Source: CBDCFL01 sp965216135 (GTDB lineage Bacteria > Pseudomonadota > Alphaproteobacteria > Rhodobacterales > Rhodobacteraceae). From it: DNA of 64,000 bases. The DNA is taken from assembly GCA_965216135.1 (NCBI GenBank), contig CBDCFL010000023.1, positions 642,246 through 706,245 of the forward strand. The letters are read 5' to 3'. Shown in pieces: positions 44,948 to 54,931 of the stretch (positions are counted from its first letter, which is position 1; the number at the start of each line of letters is the position of its first letter). The translations under genes and the position numbers were made by a program. The notes beneath the pieces are model-generated. The model did not search any database, had not been told where the DNA came from, and was given only the letters and a program-made list of their open reading frames with translations.

Positions 44948-45268
44948 TTAGACGATCTCTTCAATCCACTTTTGCAGCACGGCTTTTGGGGCGGCGCCTA
45001 TCTTGTTGGACACGACCTCACCGTCTTTGAACATGAACAAGGCCGGGATACCGCGAACACCCAGCTGCGCAGGCGAATTCGGGCTGTCCTCGACATTGAC
45101 CTTCACGATCTTGACCCGGCCCTCATACTCAACCGCCAGTTCTTCAAGCGCCGGCCCGATCTGCTTACAAGGGCCACACCATTCCGCCCAAAAATCCACC
45201 ACAACCGGGATGTCGGAATTACGCACTTCGGCGTCGAATGTATCGTCGGTTACGGGATACGTGGCCAT
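44948..45268 (-). CDS. trxA: Thioredoxin 1
   Basis: From the ATG at 45268 it is 106 aa, the standard thioredoxin length. The active site WAEWCGPCK is at about residue 30, with GRVKIVKVNVEDSPNSPAQLGVRGIPALFMFKDG and the cis-Pro GIPA behind it. This cytosolic disulfide reductase follows addA, as in many alphaproteobacteria. Confidence 0.96.
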   Translation of the reverse strand: MATYPVTDDTFDAEVRNSDIPVVVDFWAEWCGPCKQIGPALEELAVEYEGRVKIVKVNVEDSPNSPAQLGVRGIPALFMFKDGEVVSNKIGAAPKAVLQKWIEEIV

Positions 45269-45326
45269 GATATTCTCCTGGGTCAAAGCGGTCAGGGGGC
45301 GAAACTAGGTATGGCCGATGGGAACG

Positions 45327-48300
45327 TCAAGAGAGCGCCAGCGCGTCCCACGCGTGGTTCACAAGTTTGTGCGGCAACGCCATCAATTTCGGCGCGGAAG
45401 TCCAAAGGATCGCGGCCTCGATCACCCGGTCGGGATAGATCAGCGAAACTGCCTGCGCATAGGCCGCCAGTTGCAGGATCAGCCCGTCGGGCACCTGTTC
45501 GGGCCGGTCGGGCACTACAAAATTGGACTTGAAATCGACAATTAGCGCACGGCCTTTCGACAACACCAGACGGTCAATTGTGCCATGCAACCGATCATGC
45601 CCCGGCACAGAAACCGGCACCGATACTGCGACTTCGGCCATCGAGCCGTCGCCGAAAAGGAACCGAAATTCCGGTTGCCCCAGAATGTGACTCACCTGCG
45701 CGATAACTTCTGCTTGCGCATCCGCACCCAGCGACATGCCGGAATTTGCCAGAACCGCATGCGCGTGCGCGGCGAATTCGCCCACTCGGAACAGGCCCGC
45801 GTGCTCCAGCAGCTTATGAACCGCGCTGCCTTTGCGTGCGGCCAGATCACCCTCGCCAGTCGCCTCACCGGGCAGCGTTTTGTCGCCAGGCAAGTCAGAT
45901 GGACGCAACAGGGGCATTTCGCGCGCGGGCCGTTTGGCAACCCGCGTTGCCCAATCCGGCAGCGCAGCGACCTGCGCGTCTGTCGCACCGGGCCCAACAT
46001 CTTGGCACCGCTCGGGCCAGTCGCCGGTCTCATAACGAAGCCCGGTCCCGGTTGGCGTTTCCAGCGGCTGGGCACCAAGCGCTTCCAATGCACGACGCGC
46101 GCGGCTGTGCCAGCTGCCTTCTTTGGCCGCTCCATCGCCAGTGCCACAAATGATCAGCCAGCGCTCCGCGCGGGTCATCGCCACATAGAAAAGGCGCAAA
46201 CGCTCTTCCTCGGCTCTCTTGGTTTCTGCCTCGGTTGCCTTTGCCTGCAAGTCGGTCGCCTCGATCTTGGGCGTGGCCCAGAACGGGCGGCCACTTTCGT
46301 CAATCCTGGGGCCCGTCTTCGGGTTGTTCTGCGGGATCAAAGTCTCCGGCAGGATTACAATCGACGCCTCCTGTCCTTTGGCACCATGTGTCGTCATCAC
46401 CCGAATTTGCCGCCCTGCCGAGTCTGGTTGGCGTTTGATCTCGGTCTTGTCGCGCTCCAGCCAGGCCAGAAATCCAGTCAGACTGGCCGGCGCAATGGTC
46501 TCATAATCGCGCGCCAGATTTAGAAATTCGTCGATGCCCTCCTCGGCTTCCCGGCCGAGCCGTTCCAACAGCGCTATTCGCCCACCCCAAACTGTCAGAA
46601 CCCGTTCCAACAGTTCAAATGGCGGCAGAAAATCGGCGTGATTGCGCAGATCCATCAGCTCCGCGACAGTTTCGGGGTGGCTATCCTGCCGGGCGTAGAG
46701 CGCGGACCAAAGATTGTCCTCACCGCGGTCATGTGCGAGCGAAAAAAGCTCCTGCTCGGAAAATCTGAACAGCGGTGATCGCAGTGCACTTGCGAGCGAC
46801 AAGTCATCCTGTGGTAGCGCCAGAAACGACAGCAACGCGCGCAGATCATTGACCGCCAGTTCGCCGCCGATCTGCAATCGGTCCGCCCCGGCAATCGGCA
46901 TGTCAAGTTTCTTGCAGGCCTTGATGATCTCATGAAACAGGTTTTTACGCCTCTGCACCAGCACAACAAAATCGCCCGCATGGACCGGCCGTGTTTGGCC
47001 ATTTGCGTCGCCCAGCTGATCGCGCCCGATCATCGCCTTGATGCGGCACGCAATTTTTCCGGCCAAAATAGCAGTTTCGCCTGCGTCACGCTTGGGTGTC
47101 GCCGGGTCAAACCATCGCGGCATTTGTGGTGCCTCGGCCTTGGGAACCACCGGCCACAGATCGACGCGTCCCGGCTTCGCATCATAAGCCGCGCGGTGGC
47201 TGGCATTTTCAAATCCGCCGGTGGTATTCTCAAATACGGTATCGACCACGCGCAGAATCGCTGGCGACGACCGGAAGGAATGCAAAAGTTCCAGGCCCCG
47301 AAGCCTTTGGCCGGTGTGTTCGTACTGGGCAGCAAAATACTCTCTGGCGCTATCAAATTCTCGTGGATCAGCGCCCTGAAATGAATAAATTGACTGCTTC
47401 TTGTCGCCAACCGCAAAGATCGTTCGCTGACGGGCTGCGTCAGCCTCATGCCCGAAATCCTGCGCGAGGCATTTGATGACCCGCCATTGCGCCGGGCTGG
47501 TGTCCTGGGCCTCATCGACCAGTATATGGTCGATCCCACCGTCGAGTTTGAACATGACCCAGGCAGCGACCAGGCGATCGGACAAGAGCGCCTCGGCCTT
47601 CTCGATCAGATCGTCAAAATCCAGGACGCCACTTGCTGTCTTGAGACGGTCGTACTCCCGCAAATATGCGGTGGCAAATTTGCGAAAGACCCAGCTTCGT
47701 TCAGCCGCCTTTTCGGCGATGTCAATTTTGCGCGCCTGCTCGGTCAGCTGCATCATCGGTTCAAGCGCGTCAAATACCGCGGCATTGGCGCACTGCAGGT
47801 CGGTGGTAGCAAATGTTCCGATCATGGCAGTGAATTCGGTGCCCCTTTCGGAACCCTTTGAATAAAGGAATAACCCAAACAGCGCGGCCAGATCGGCCGC
47901 CCCCGGTAACAAAAAATTTGACGCTGCCAGCTTGTCCGCAACTTTAAGGTCCGAAGGCTTCCCGCCGCGCAGGACCGATACGGCATTGGCAACGGCCTGT
48001 TTGTTGGCTTCCGAAAATATTCGCGAAACAAGCCCATCAAGTTCCGGCTCGGCGCCGAGGCCAAACATTGAGCGGATATACTGCTGGCTCATAGGTGCGC
48101 GAAACGCATCCCTGTTTCGGGCGACGAAAGTGGCAACATTCTCAAAATCCTGATCGCTCAGAATACCGGCAATTTCGGTAACAAATTCCGCCTCTGAACC
48201 GGTGGCCAATGAGTCAACGACCTCATCCTGGATCATCCGGGTATTTCGTTCATCCAGTTCGCGAAACAGCGGCGATATACCAGCCTCCAGCGGGAACCGG

Positions 48301-48698
48301 CGCAAAAGCGCAGCACAGAATGAATGGATCGTTTGAATGCGAAGCCCGCCGGGCGTTTCAATTGCCGCCGCAAACAGTGTTCGCGCATGGGCGAGGCGCG
48401 CAGCATCTATGCGACCATTCGCGCCGAGCGCACCCAACTCACCGCACAACATTTCATCTGGCATCATCGCCCAGGCGCCAAGACGCGCGAACAGGCGGTT
48501 CTGCATCTGGGTTGCCGCGGCCTTGGTATAGGTAAGACACAAGATGTTCTGCGGATTGGTGCCGCCGAACAGCAACATCGCCACACGGTCCGTCAGCACG
48601 CGGGTTTTGCCCGATCCGGCGTTGGCAGATAGCCAGATCGACTGGCTGGCCGAGGTCGCCATCAATTGGCGCTCGATGGCCTGTTGCTCTCCGGTCAT
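45327..48698 (-). CDS. addA: Double-strand break repair helicase AddA
   Basis: The 1123-aa helicase-nuclease has UvrD-type motifs: WLSANAGSGKTRVLTDRVAMLL (Walker A), LVDEAQDTSPAQWRVI (motif II), IYSFQGADPREF (motif III) and TTHGAKGQEASIVILPE (motif V). The C-terminal nuclease shows AARKGSAVHKLLEH and IVDFKSNFV. With AddB it processes broken DNA ends for RecA. It overlaps addB by 4 bases. Confidence 0.96.
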   Translation of the reverse strand: MTGEQQAIERQLMATSASQSIWLSANAGSGKTRVLTDRVAMLLFGGTNPQNILCLTYTKAAATQMQNRLFARLGAWAMMPDEMLCGELGALGANGRIDAARLAHARTLFAAAIETPGGLRIQTIHSFCAALLRRFPLEAGISPLFRELDERNTRMIQDEVVDSLATGSEAEFVTEIAGILSDQDFENVATFVARNRDAFRAPMSQQYIRSMFGLGAEPELDGLVSRIFSEANKQAVANAVSVLRGGKPSDLKVADKLAASNFLLPGAADLAALFGLFLYSKGSERGTEFTAMIGTFATTDLQCANAAVFDALEPMMQLTEQARKIDIAEKAAERSWVFRKFATAYLREYDRLKTASGVLDFDDLIEKAEALLSDRLVAAWVMFKLDGGIDHILVDEAQDTSPAQWRVIKCLAQDFGHEADAARQRTIFAVGDKKQSIYSFQGADPREFDSAREYFAAQYEHTGQRLRGLELLHSFRSSPAILRVVDTVFENTTGGFENASHRAAYDAKPGRVDLWPVVPKAEAPQMPRWFDPATPKRDAGETAILAGKIACRIKAMIGRDQLGDANGQTRPVHAGDFVVLVQRRKNLFHEIIKACKKLDMPIAGADRLQIGGELAVNDLRALLSFLALPQDDLSLASALRSPLFRFSEQELFSLAHDRGEDNLWSALYARQDSHPETVAELMDLRNHADFLPPFELLERVLTVWGGRIALLERLGREAEEGIDEFLNLARDYETIAPASLTGFLAWLERDKTEIKRQPDSAGRQIRVMTTHGAKGQEASIVILPETLIPQNNPKTGPRIDESGRPFWATPKIEATDLQAKATEAETKRAEEERLRLFYVAMTRAERWLIICGTGDGAAKEGSWHSRARRALEALGAQPLETPTGTGLRYETGDWPERCQDVGPGATDAQVAALPDWATRVAKRPAREMPLLRPSDLPGDKTLPGEATGEGDLAARKGSAVHKLLEHAGLFRVGEFAAHAHAVLANSGMSLGADAQAEVIAQVSHILGQPEFRFLFGDGSMAEVAVSVPVSVPGHDRLHGTIDRLVLSKGRALIVDFKSNFVVPDRPEQVPDGLILQLAAYAQAVSLIYPDRVIEAAILWTSAPKLMALPHKLVNHAWDALALS

Positions 48699-51658
48699 CT
48701 GACGTCAACCCGAACCGGCTCATCCGGGTCGTCCCATTCGCCGAACCGGGCAAGATGGTCAAAATCACCGCCATAATTCGGATCGGGATCACGCCGCGAT
48801 ACGTAACCACAGTGTGCTTGCGAGAAATTCAGCAGGAAGGTCTCTAATTCGTCCTGGAACTCGGTGAGGTCGATGTCCTGAAACGGCACGTCCGTCTCTT
48901 TGGCCTTTGGCGATATGCCCAGATATTTGGCCTCGGACACCGGGGCAGCGGGCACGCCGTCAAAGCCACCGGACTGAGCCACCAGCACCTCGATCATCAA
49001 CTGTTTGTCGAACTTTTCGATCGTCGCCTTGGTTGGCAGCACGCCGGTCTTGTAATCGTAGATGTCCAGTTCGCCAGAGCCCCTCCTGTCAATGCGATCG
49101 GCCTTGCAGGTGATGACAATCGGCGTCTCGGCCAGGGCGATCGAGCCCTTGACTTCGGTTGCGATAATCTGCGCTTTGCTGCGCCGATCGGCTTCTTTGA
49201 CCAGCAGCGGGCCCGCGCTTTTGCGCAGGCGTGCGAGCCACAGGATCTGCGTTTCGGCCCAGGGCGCTGCGCTTGAGATGACGCCCCGCGCGACCGCTAT
49301 CAACTGCTCGATCCGGGCGGGCAAGTCGCTGGCCGGGTCGATCGCTGTCATGGCGCGCTCCATGATCGCATGAATGGCCGTTCCGCGATGTGCAGCGGTC
49401 GGCACGGCGTTCAGCGGCGCCATCGGCTTCAGGCCGAGAATTTTGCGCGCATAGATGGCGTAAGGGTCACGAATTAGTTTGGATATATCGGAGACGGATA
49501 AATTTTCCGGCCGCGCCGCGATGGGCGGGGCCGGGGCCGGGCGCGGCTCAGGTTTCACCGGCAGTTTCGGACGCTCCAGCTCGTCGGCGAGGCGCAGATA
49601 TTGTGCGCCGTTGCCGCACAACTGCGCCAAGGCGCTTTGCCCTTCGGCCCCGCAGCCAGCCAACAGATTGATCAGCCGATTGAGCCATCGTGACGGAACA
49701 GTTTCGGCTTCGGCATCGCGCAAGGCACGTGTCAAAACTACCTCTTTTGCCGCGACGGCCTGTTGAAAATCGTGCGCTGCCAGGCCGATCCGTCTTTCCG
49801 GGGCCAAAAGACCCGCCTCAAGGCGCAACGCACGGTTCAGCCAGGGGTCAGCACTCGGAAGCTCGGGCCAGCTGCCCTCGTTCAGTCCGCCGAGGATCAC
49901 CAGATCGGCACCCTGAACCCGCGCTTCCAGGGTGCCCCAGATCATTATGTTTGGGTGTGGCTGCACCGGATCGCGCGCCTCTTGGCCCGACAGCAGGTTT
50001 TCAAAGAGCTGCGCATATTCTGTCCTGCTCAGCTTTCCGCCGAACCGCGCCTCGGATTGCAGGTCGCCCAGAAACTCCCGCAGCTTGATGCCGCTCTCCA
50101 TCGCCCACAGTTCAGAGTTGTCAGCATCCTTGTCGGGACCACGCGCAAACAGCATCGTGCGCGTTACATGCAGTTTGCAGTGAGTCTCCAGCGATGCCGT
50201 TTCCGGCCACTTGTTGCTCAGACAAGCCTGCCCGACCCAGTCGATCCAGTTTGCGTTCGGCGCCGCCCGCGCAGTATCGGCCCAGCCGCGCAGATGCCTG
50301 GCTTTAACCGACGGAATGGCCGCTTTGCGCAGATAAATTTCCCACGCGCGGGTCTGCGTTAGATGCACGCCGCGCCCGGCGCCGGAACTGACCAGAGGAT
50401 GTTTGAGAAGCGCCAGCAGTGCCGCGGTTTCAACGCGATCACCAATGGTCACAAGCACCTGGCGGAACAACCGCCCCGATGGCGTGTTTTGCAGCGCCTG
50501 CCCGATCGAGGCATCCGGTTCGATTTTCCAACGATCAAGTGCTGCAACCACCAGCCGCGTCAGTCCTTTGTCGGGGGTCACCAGAGCAGCCGATTGGCCC
50601 TCCTCCGCGGCCTGGCGCAACCGCAGCGCAATGGCATTTGCTTCTTTACGCGGGCTCGCGGCCTCGATCAGCGACATGTTTTCAACCGCCGCATGGATAC
50701 CAGTTAGGTTCGGGCCTTCGGCCATCCACTGATGGGTCACCGGTGCCGGTCGCAGGGCCAGCGAAATCAGGCGATTGCGATCTGCCTGACGCGGTGAAAC
50801 GTCGCCATGCCAGGCCAAGACATCATCGTGCGTGGCAGACAATCCGCCCATCAGCCGCGCAAAGCGGAATTGCGGATGGTCCTCGCCCGCGTCTCTTAGC
50901 TGCGCCCAAACCGTCGCTGGCAACTCAAAATCAAACCCCGGCAGTATCACCGCGCCCTGCGGCAACCGTGCAATCGCGCGCATTACCATTGCGGTTGTGC
51001 CCCGCGAACCTGTGGATCCGGCAATCAAGATCGGGTCTGTCGGCGGATCGTCGCGCCACGCAGATGTCAACGTCTCCGCGGCCTCGCGAAACCGCGCCGC
51101 CGCGCTGAAGTGCTGCGATGCGTCAAGGTCGCGATATCGGGCGATGATGTCGAGGAACTGCAATGTCTTTTGCCAATGTCCCGAAACATCCCCGACATCC
51201 AGACCGGCGACATCCTGCGGATCAATGCCTTCGTCGACCATCTCATCAAGCAAGCCAGCCAGGCTGTCGGCCAGATCGGGAACCGCGGCCTGCGGGGCGA
51301 TACTTCCGTCCGCAGATACCAGACGCGCGACCAGTTGGCGAAGCTCCAGCCTGCGGCGCAGATTAGAGACAGGCGGCGGCAGCAAGCCAGCTGCGGGATC
51401 ATCGGCTATTTCCTGCACAAGGCGAACGCGCGGCAAGAAACCGCCCCGAGCGCGATGGAGAAGCCCGACAATGCGCCGCTTCATCCGCTTGGTATTTACA
51501 TAAATCGTGACCCGTGCAGCCGCTTCCGGCGGCAATCCGGCGAGCCTTGGGGTCAGGCCGTCCACGATAGCGGCCGGAAAATCCTGGCCGGGCGGGCAAC
51601 CAAACAGGCGTGGCCCCGTTATTGGTCTGAACAGGGTCGGATGTTTGGCCGTATTCAT
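48695..51658 (-). CDS. addB: Double-strand break repair protein AddB
   Basis: The 987-aa partner of AddA has an inactivated-helicase N-terminal region (VTIYVNTKRMKRRIVGLL, LIAGSTGSRGTTAMVMRAIARLPQG, LVILGGLNEGSWPELPSADPWLNR) and a C-terminal RecB-like nuclease (AAHRGTAIHAIMERAM, GELDIYDYKTGVLPTKATIEK). TsaE lies 37 bases upstream. The addB-addA-trxA order is typical of alphaproteobacteria. Confidence 0.95.
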   Translation of the reverse strand: MNTAKHPTLFRPITGPRLFGCPPGQDFPAAIVDGLTPRLAGLPPEAAARVTIYVNTKRMKRRIVGLLHRARGGFLPRVRLVQEIADDPAAGLLPPPVSNLRRRLELRQLVARLVSADGSIAPQAAVPDLADSLAGLLDEMVDEGIDPQDVAGLDVGDVSGHWQKTLQFLDIIARYRDLDASQHFSAAARFREAAETLTSAWRDDPPTDPILIAGSTGSRGTTAMVMRAIARLPQGAVILPGFDFELPATVWAQLRDAGEDHPQFRFARLMGGLSATHDDVLAWHGDVSPRQADRNRLISLALRPAPVTHQWMAEGPNLTGIHAAVENMSLIEAASPRKEANAIALRLRQAAEEGQSAALVTPDKGLTRLVVAALDRWKIEPDASIGQALQNTPSGRLFRQVLVTIGDRVETAALLALLKHPLVSSGAGRGVHLTQTRAWEIYLRKAAIPSVKARHLRGWADTARAAPNANWIDWVGQACLSNKWPETASLETHCKLHVTRTMLFARGPDKDADNSELWAMESGIKLREFLGDLQSEARFGGKLSRTEYAQLFENLLSGQEARDPVQPHPNIMIWGTLEARVQGADLVILGGLNEGSWPELPSADPWLNRALRLEAGLLAPERRIGLAAHDFQQAVAAKEVVLTRALRDAEAETVPSRWLNRLINLLAGCGAEGQSALAQLCGNGAQYLRLADELERPKLPVKPEPRPAPAPPIAARPENLSVSDISKLIRDPYAIYARKILGLKPMAPLNAVPTAAHRGTAIHAIMERAMTAIDPASDLPARIEQLIAVARGVISSAAPWAETQILWLARLRKSAGPLLVKEADRRSKAQIIATEVKGSIALAETPIVITCKADRIDRRGSGELDIYDYKTGVLPTKATIEKFDKQLMIEVLVAQSGGFDGVPAAPVSEAKYLGISPKAKETDVPFQDIDLTEFQDELETFLLNFSQAHCGYVSRRDPDPNYGGDFDHLARFGEWDDPDEPVRVDVR

Positions 51659-51695
51659 GGGTCGAGAATCCCAGAATTCAGCCTAAAGAACAATC

Positions 51696-52184
51696 TCAAA
51701 TAGCCTCGTCGGCCAGTGCTCGGGCTATTCTGTCCTGCCAATGACTTGCCGCGCCGGTCATCCGTAGGCGGCGTCCCTGCATTGCGAAGGAAAATTGCAG
51801 CGCCAGAGCGTTTTGGGGCAGAGCATCGCCCAACCGGTCAGGCCATTCGATCAGGCAAACCGCCGTCTCAAATGCGTCGCTCAGACCCAGTTCAGAGACC
51901 TGATCCGGACTATCCAAGCGGAAAAGATCGGCGTGCCAGATTTCTGTGCCGCCGTCAAAGTAGGTCTGAACCAGCGTGAATGTTGGTGAGGGAACGTCCT
52001 CGCTCTCCCCGCCTGCGCCAAGCCTCGCCTGGATCAGTCCGCGGGCAAAATGGGTCTTGCCAGCCCCAAGTTCGCCATAGAGCAACAGCACATCGCCCGC
52101 CGCAAGCACCGGCGCGACTTTCTGCGCAAGAGCGGTGGTTTCTTTCGGCGTGGCCAGATCAAAGCTGTGATCAAATGTTCCCAT
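51696..52184 (-). CDS. tsaE: TsaE, ATPase of the tRNA t6A modification system
   Basis: The 162-aa protein contains the TsaE/YjeE P-loop LLYGELGAGKTHFARGLIQARLG (near residue 36), SPTFTLVQTYF, and ADLFRLDSPDQVSELGLSDAF plus CLIEWPDRLGDALP. It works with TsaB and TsaD on t6A37. Its start lies close to the end of the PAS gene in the same direction. Confidence 0.94.
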   Translation of the reverse strand: MGTFDHSFDLATPKETTALAQKVAPVLAAGDVLLLYGELGAGKTHFARGLIQARLGAGGESEDVPSPTFTLVQTYFDGGTEIWHADLFRLDSPDQVSELGLSDAFETAVCLIEWPDRLGDALPQNALALQFSFAMQGRRLRMTGAASHWQDRIARALADEAI

Positions 52185-52228
52185 GTGTAGCTAAATGGAC
52201 AAGCCCATCGAGCGCCGCAAGCGGGAAT

Positions 52229-53883
52229 TCAGAGCGCCTGCACAGGCTCCGCGCCGTTCTGCTTTTGCGCGGTGGTGTCAGCCCGGCCCGCCGCCACATT
52301 CTCTGCAGCAGGCGTTGCGGCCAGTTCGGTGCCAACGGTAAATCCGGCCAGGGTTCCGCCACCGGTGAGCGGCGCAAACCGGCAATTGAGGCCGCGACCG
52401 TCCAGCAAGCGCACCTCGCAGTTCCACTCCGCGCGTTGGCCAAACGCGCCGGCAGACTCGCGCAGATCGCCCCAAACCGGACTTGGCGCGCAGCGGGCAG
52501 ACCAGAACCGGGTTGCATCGACAACCGACAAACTGGCCAGCGCGTGTTCAGATTCGACGCCCACAGCCGCGCATAGGCCGCATTTGAAGCCGTCAGCGTG
52601 CCCGACGGGCTGAACACCGCCAGCGCTTCGTCTATACTGTCAAGCACTGCCTGTCCGGTCTCCAGCTCAGTGCGATAACGCCGGGTCAGGGAAATTTCGG
52701 CGCTTTTGTCCTCAAACAGAAATGCCAACGCGCCATCAGGATGCGGGCGTCCGCTAACCCGATAGGTCAGCCCGTTGGGCAATGGCCAGGTCTCTTCATA
52801 GGTGCCTTCTTTCGCGGCGGATTCCAGTTCGTAAATCTGTTGGCGCCACGACCGGTAATCGCGCGGTTCCGGGATCATTCGCTTGTCGCGCAGCTGGTCC
52901 AGAAACGCCTGCAATGTCGGACGCATTGACAGGAACTCTGGTCGCAGCTGAGTCAGGTCGGACAACGCCGGATTGAAAAGCGCCAGTTTGCGCTGCTTGT
53001 CGAAAATCGCCAGACCGACCCGCAGATGCGCGAATGTCTTGGTCAGCGTTTGCACGAAATCGCGCAGCGCAGTTTCGGCGGCAACCGTGGCATCGATGGA
53101 GGCGGCCATGAACAGGATGTCATTGCCAAGCGGTTTTGCGTGGCGTTCAAACCACCTCGGCTCTATCTGGCCAGGGATTGAGACACTAACGCGGTCTGAA
53201 GCCTCATGCGCCGATGAAAGAATGTCATCGTCGCTGAGTTTGAAAACCATTTGTGGTGGCCAGACCGAATGCTCCGTCTCGGCGTCGCACAAACGCGAGA
53301 GTTCAAGATATGAATTATTCGCCCAGACAATTCGCCCGTCCTTTTCTTGACGCCAAACCAGGAATGGTGCCGCCTGCACAGTCGCGCGCAGGGTCTCCAG
53401 TTCATTTTCCATTGCGGCTATATCGGTCTGGTCGCCCATAGCAGCTTGGGCGGTGACCGACTTTTGCTCAATTGAAATCGCGATCAGACCATCCCGCCAT
53501 TCCAACCTTACCTGGCCCAGACCGTCGACGGCGGCCATGCAGGTTTTGCGTGCCTCCGGCAGGTCGGCCAGCGCCTCTTCCAGCCCTGGGAATCGCGGCG
53601 ATAACAGCGAGACAAAGTCTGAAAGTGTGCAGCCACTGCCATTAAGGTCAGGCAGCAGCGCAAACGCGCCGGGGCTGGCGTCAAACAGCGTTTCGTTTTC
53701 GAATATCAACTCCGGCCGGTCTGGATCAGCCTCGTCTGCCAGACGGCCCGACGGTTTGGCGCGCTGTCCTGCCCAGCCAACAACCCATAACGCTGCCAGT
53801 GCCACCGAGAAAGAAACACCGGCCAGAAAAAGCAACTGAAAGACAGCAATTACTGACACCTCGAAAGCCCCGCCAATTGTCAC
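52229..53883 (-). pseudogene. Membrane-anchored PAS-domain sensor-like protein with an apparent frameshift
   Basis: The gene begins with a membrane helix (VIAVFQLLFLAGVSFSVALAALWVVGW), followed by PAS-like segments (TVQAAPFLVWRQEKDGRIVWANNSYLELS; LGLAIFDKQRKLALFNPALSDLTQL; VLDSIDEALAVFSPSGTLTASNAAYARLW). Near 52560-52562 the frame breaks: the GGG there would need to be GGGG to continue as GVESEHALASLSVVDATRFW...TGGGTLAGFTVGTELAATP and stop at 52229. In neither frame do I see a histidine kinase or cyclase domain, so the output is unknown; loss of a C-terminal kinase is possible. Start is GTG 53883 or GTG 53859. Confidence 0.75.
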
Positions 53884-54131
53884 ATTACAAATGCTAGCGG
53901 GTAATTCATTAAGAACCGGTTAACCAATCTTTTAGGTTTGTAAACGCCGGTTGGTGCCCAGCGGTCGGGGGACACCGGACCGAATAATCGCTCGAGCGCG
54001 AAAACGCGAGTTGGGCTGACTGCGGATCATCCATCGCTGCAGCATAGTATCGCATAAAGATTACCTCTTGTTAGTCCTGCGGTCGCTTGGGATCAACGCG
54101 GGCGAAAATCCGAATCGTGGGCAGGAAAGCA
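53884..54131. other. Divergent promoter region between the PAS gene and sco1
   Basis: About 250 bases without a gene, AT-rich in its first half (53890-53945). It should hold promoters for both divergent genes. No specific operator is recognised. Confidence 0.45.
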
Positions 54132-54758
54132 ATGAACAGAATCCGTCTCAGCGCGCTGTTGGCCGCTCTGGTGGTGGCGCTGTTTCTGGGGGCTAGTTTT
54201 GTCTTCGTTTTACTGACCAAAAGCGACGATCAGTTCGCGGCATGCCGCCGCAGCAAAGTGACTGGAAATGCCAGTATCGGTGGGCCGTTCACGCTGGTCG
54301 ATAGTACCGGTAAGACCGTGACCGATGTCGATGTCATCACCAAGCCGTCGTTGGTGTATTTCGGCTATACATTCTGCCCCGATGTCTGCCCGCTGGATGT
54401 ATCGCGCAATGCCGAGGCGGTCGATTTGCTGATGGACATGGGCCACGACGTGCGACCGGTATTCATTACCATAGACCCCGATCGCGATACGCCGGAAGTG
54501 TTGGCCGAATATACCGGATATATGCATCCCGAGATGATCGGGCTGACGGGCAGTGGCGAACAGATCAAAGCCGCGTCACGGGCTTACCGGACGTATTATC
54601 GGCGTCAGGACAACGTGGACGAGGACTATCTGATGGATCATTCGGCGTTCACCTATCTGGTTCTGCCCGAAACCGGATTTGCCACATTTTTCAGCCGCAG
54701 CGTGCCAGCGCTTGATATGGCAACCCAAACGGCCTGCTATGTCCGAGCTTCGGGTTAA
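54132..54758 (+). CDS. senC: SCO1/SenC (PrrC) copper-binding assembly protein
   Basis: From the ATG at 54132 the protein is 208 aa with a membrane anchor (LSALLAALVVALFLGASFVFVLL) and a periplasmic thioredoxin-like domain. The copper motif is YFGYTFCPDVCPLDVSRN (CxxxC) with the distal His in MDHSAFTYLVLPE. SCO proteins assist Cu insertion into cytochrome c oxidase. In many Rhodobacterales it sits between regB and regA; here neither is adjacent. Confidence 0.93.
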   Translation: MNRIRLSALLAALVVALFLGASFVFVLLTKSDDQFAACRRSKVTGNASIGGPFTLVDSTGKTVTDVDVITKPSLVYFGYTFCPDVCPLDVSRNAEAVDLLMDMGHDVRPVFITIDPDRDTPEVLAEYTGYMHPEMIGLTGSGEQIKAASRAYRTYYRRQDNVDEDYLMDHSAFTYLVLPETGFATFFSRSVPALDMATQTACYVRASG

Positions 54759-54803
54759 ATACTTGTTCATGTGAATTAACGTCGCCAAAGAGTGGCGAAT
54801 CGC

Positions 54804-54847
54804 CTGTCGGACAGCTGTCGGACTCCTGTCGGACTCTTGTCGGACAC
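54804..54847. repeat. Four tandem 11-bp units downstream of sco1
   Basis: Units CTGTCGGACAG, CTGTCGGACTC, CTGTCGGACTC and TTGTCGGACAC lie at 54804-54814, 54815-54825, 54826-54836 and 54837-54847. The same unit, on the other strand, occurs in four copies at the hemH start (6283-6326). They lie in the 173-bp gap between sco1 and a convergent GNAT gene. Confidence 0.88.
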
Positions 54848-54931
54848 CCGGCGAACATGCGCTGAAACGTAAACGCTGCGCGCGCAGGCATGATGGGCCA
54901 TGAGTATTTCAAAAAAGAAGAAGCAGCGGGC

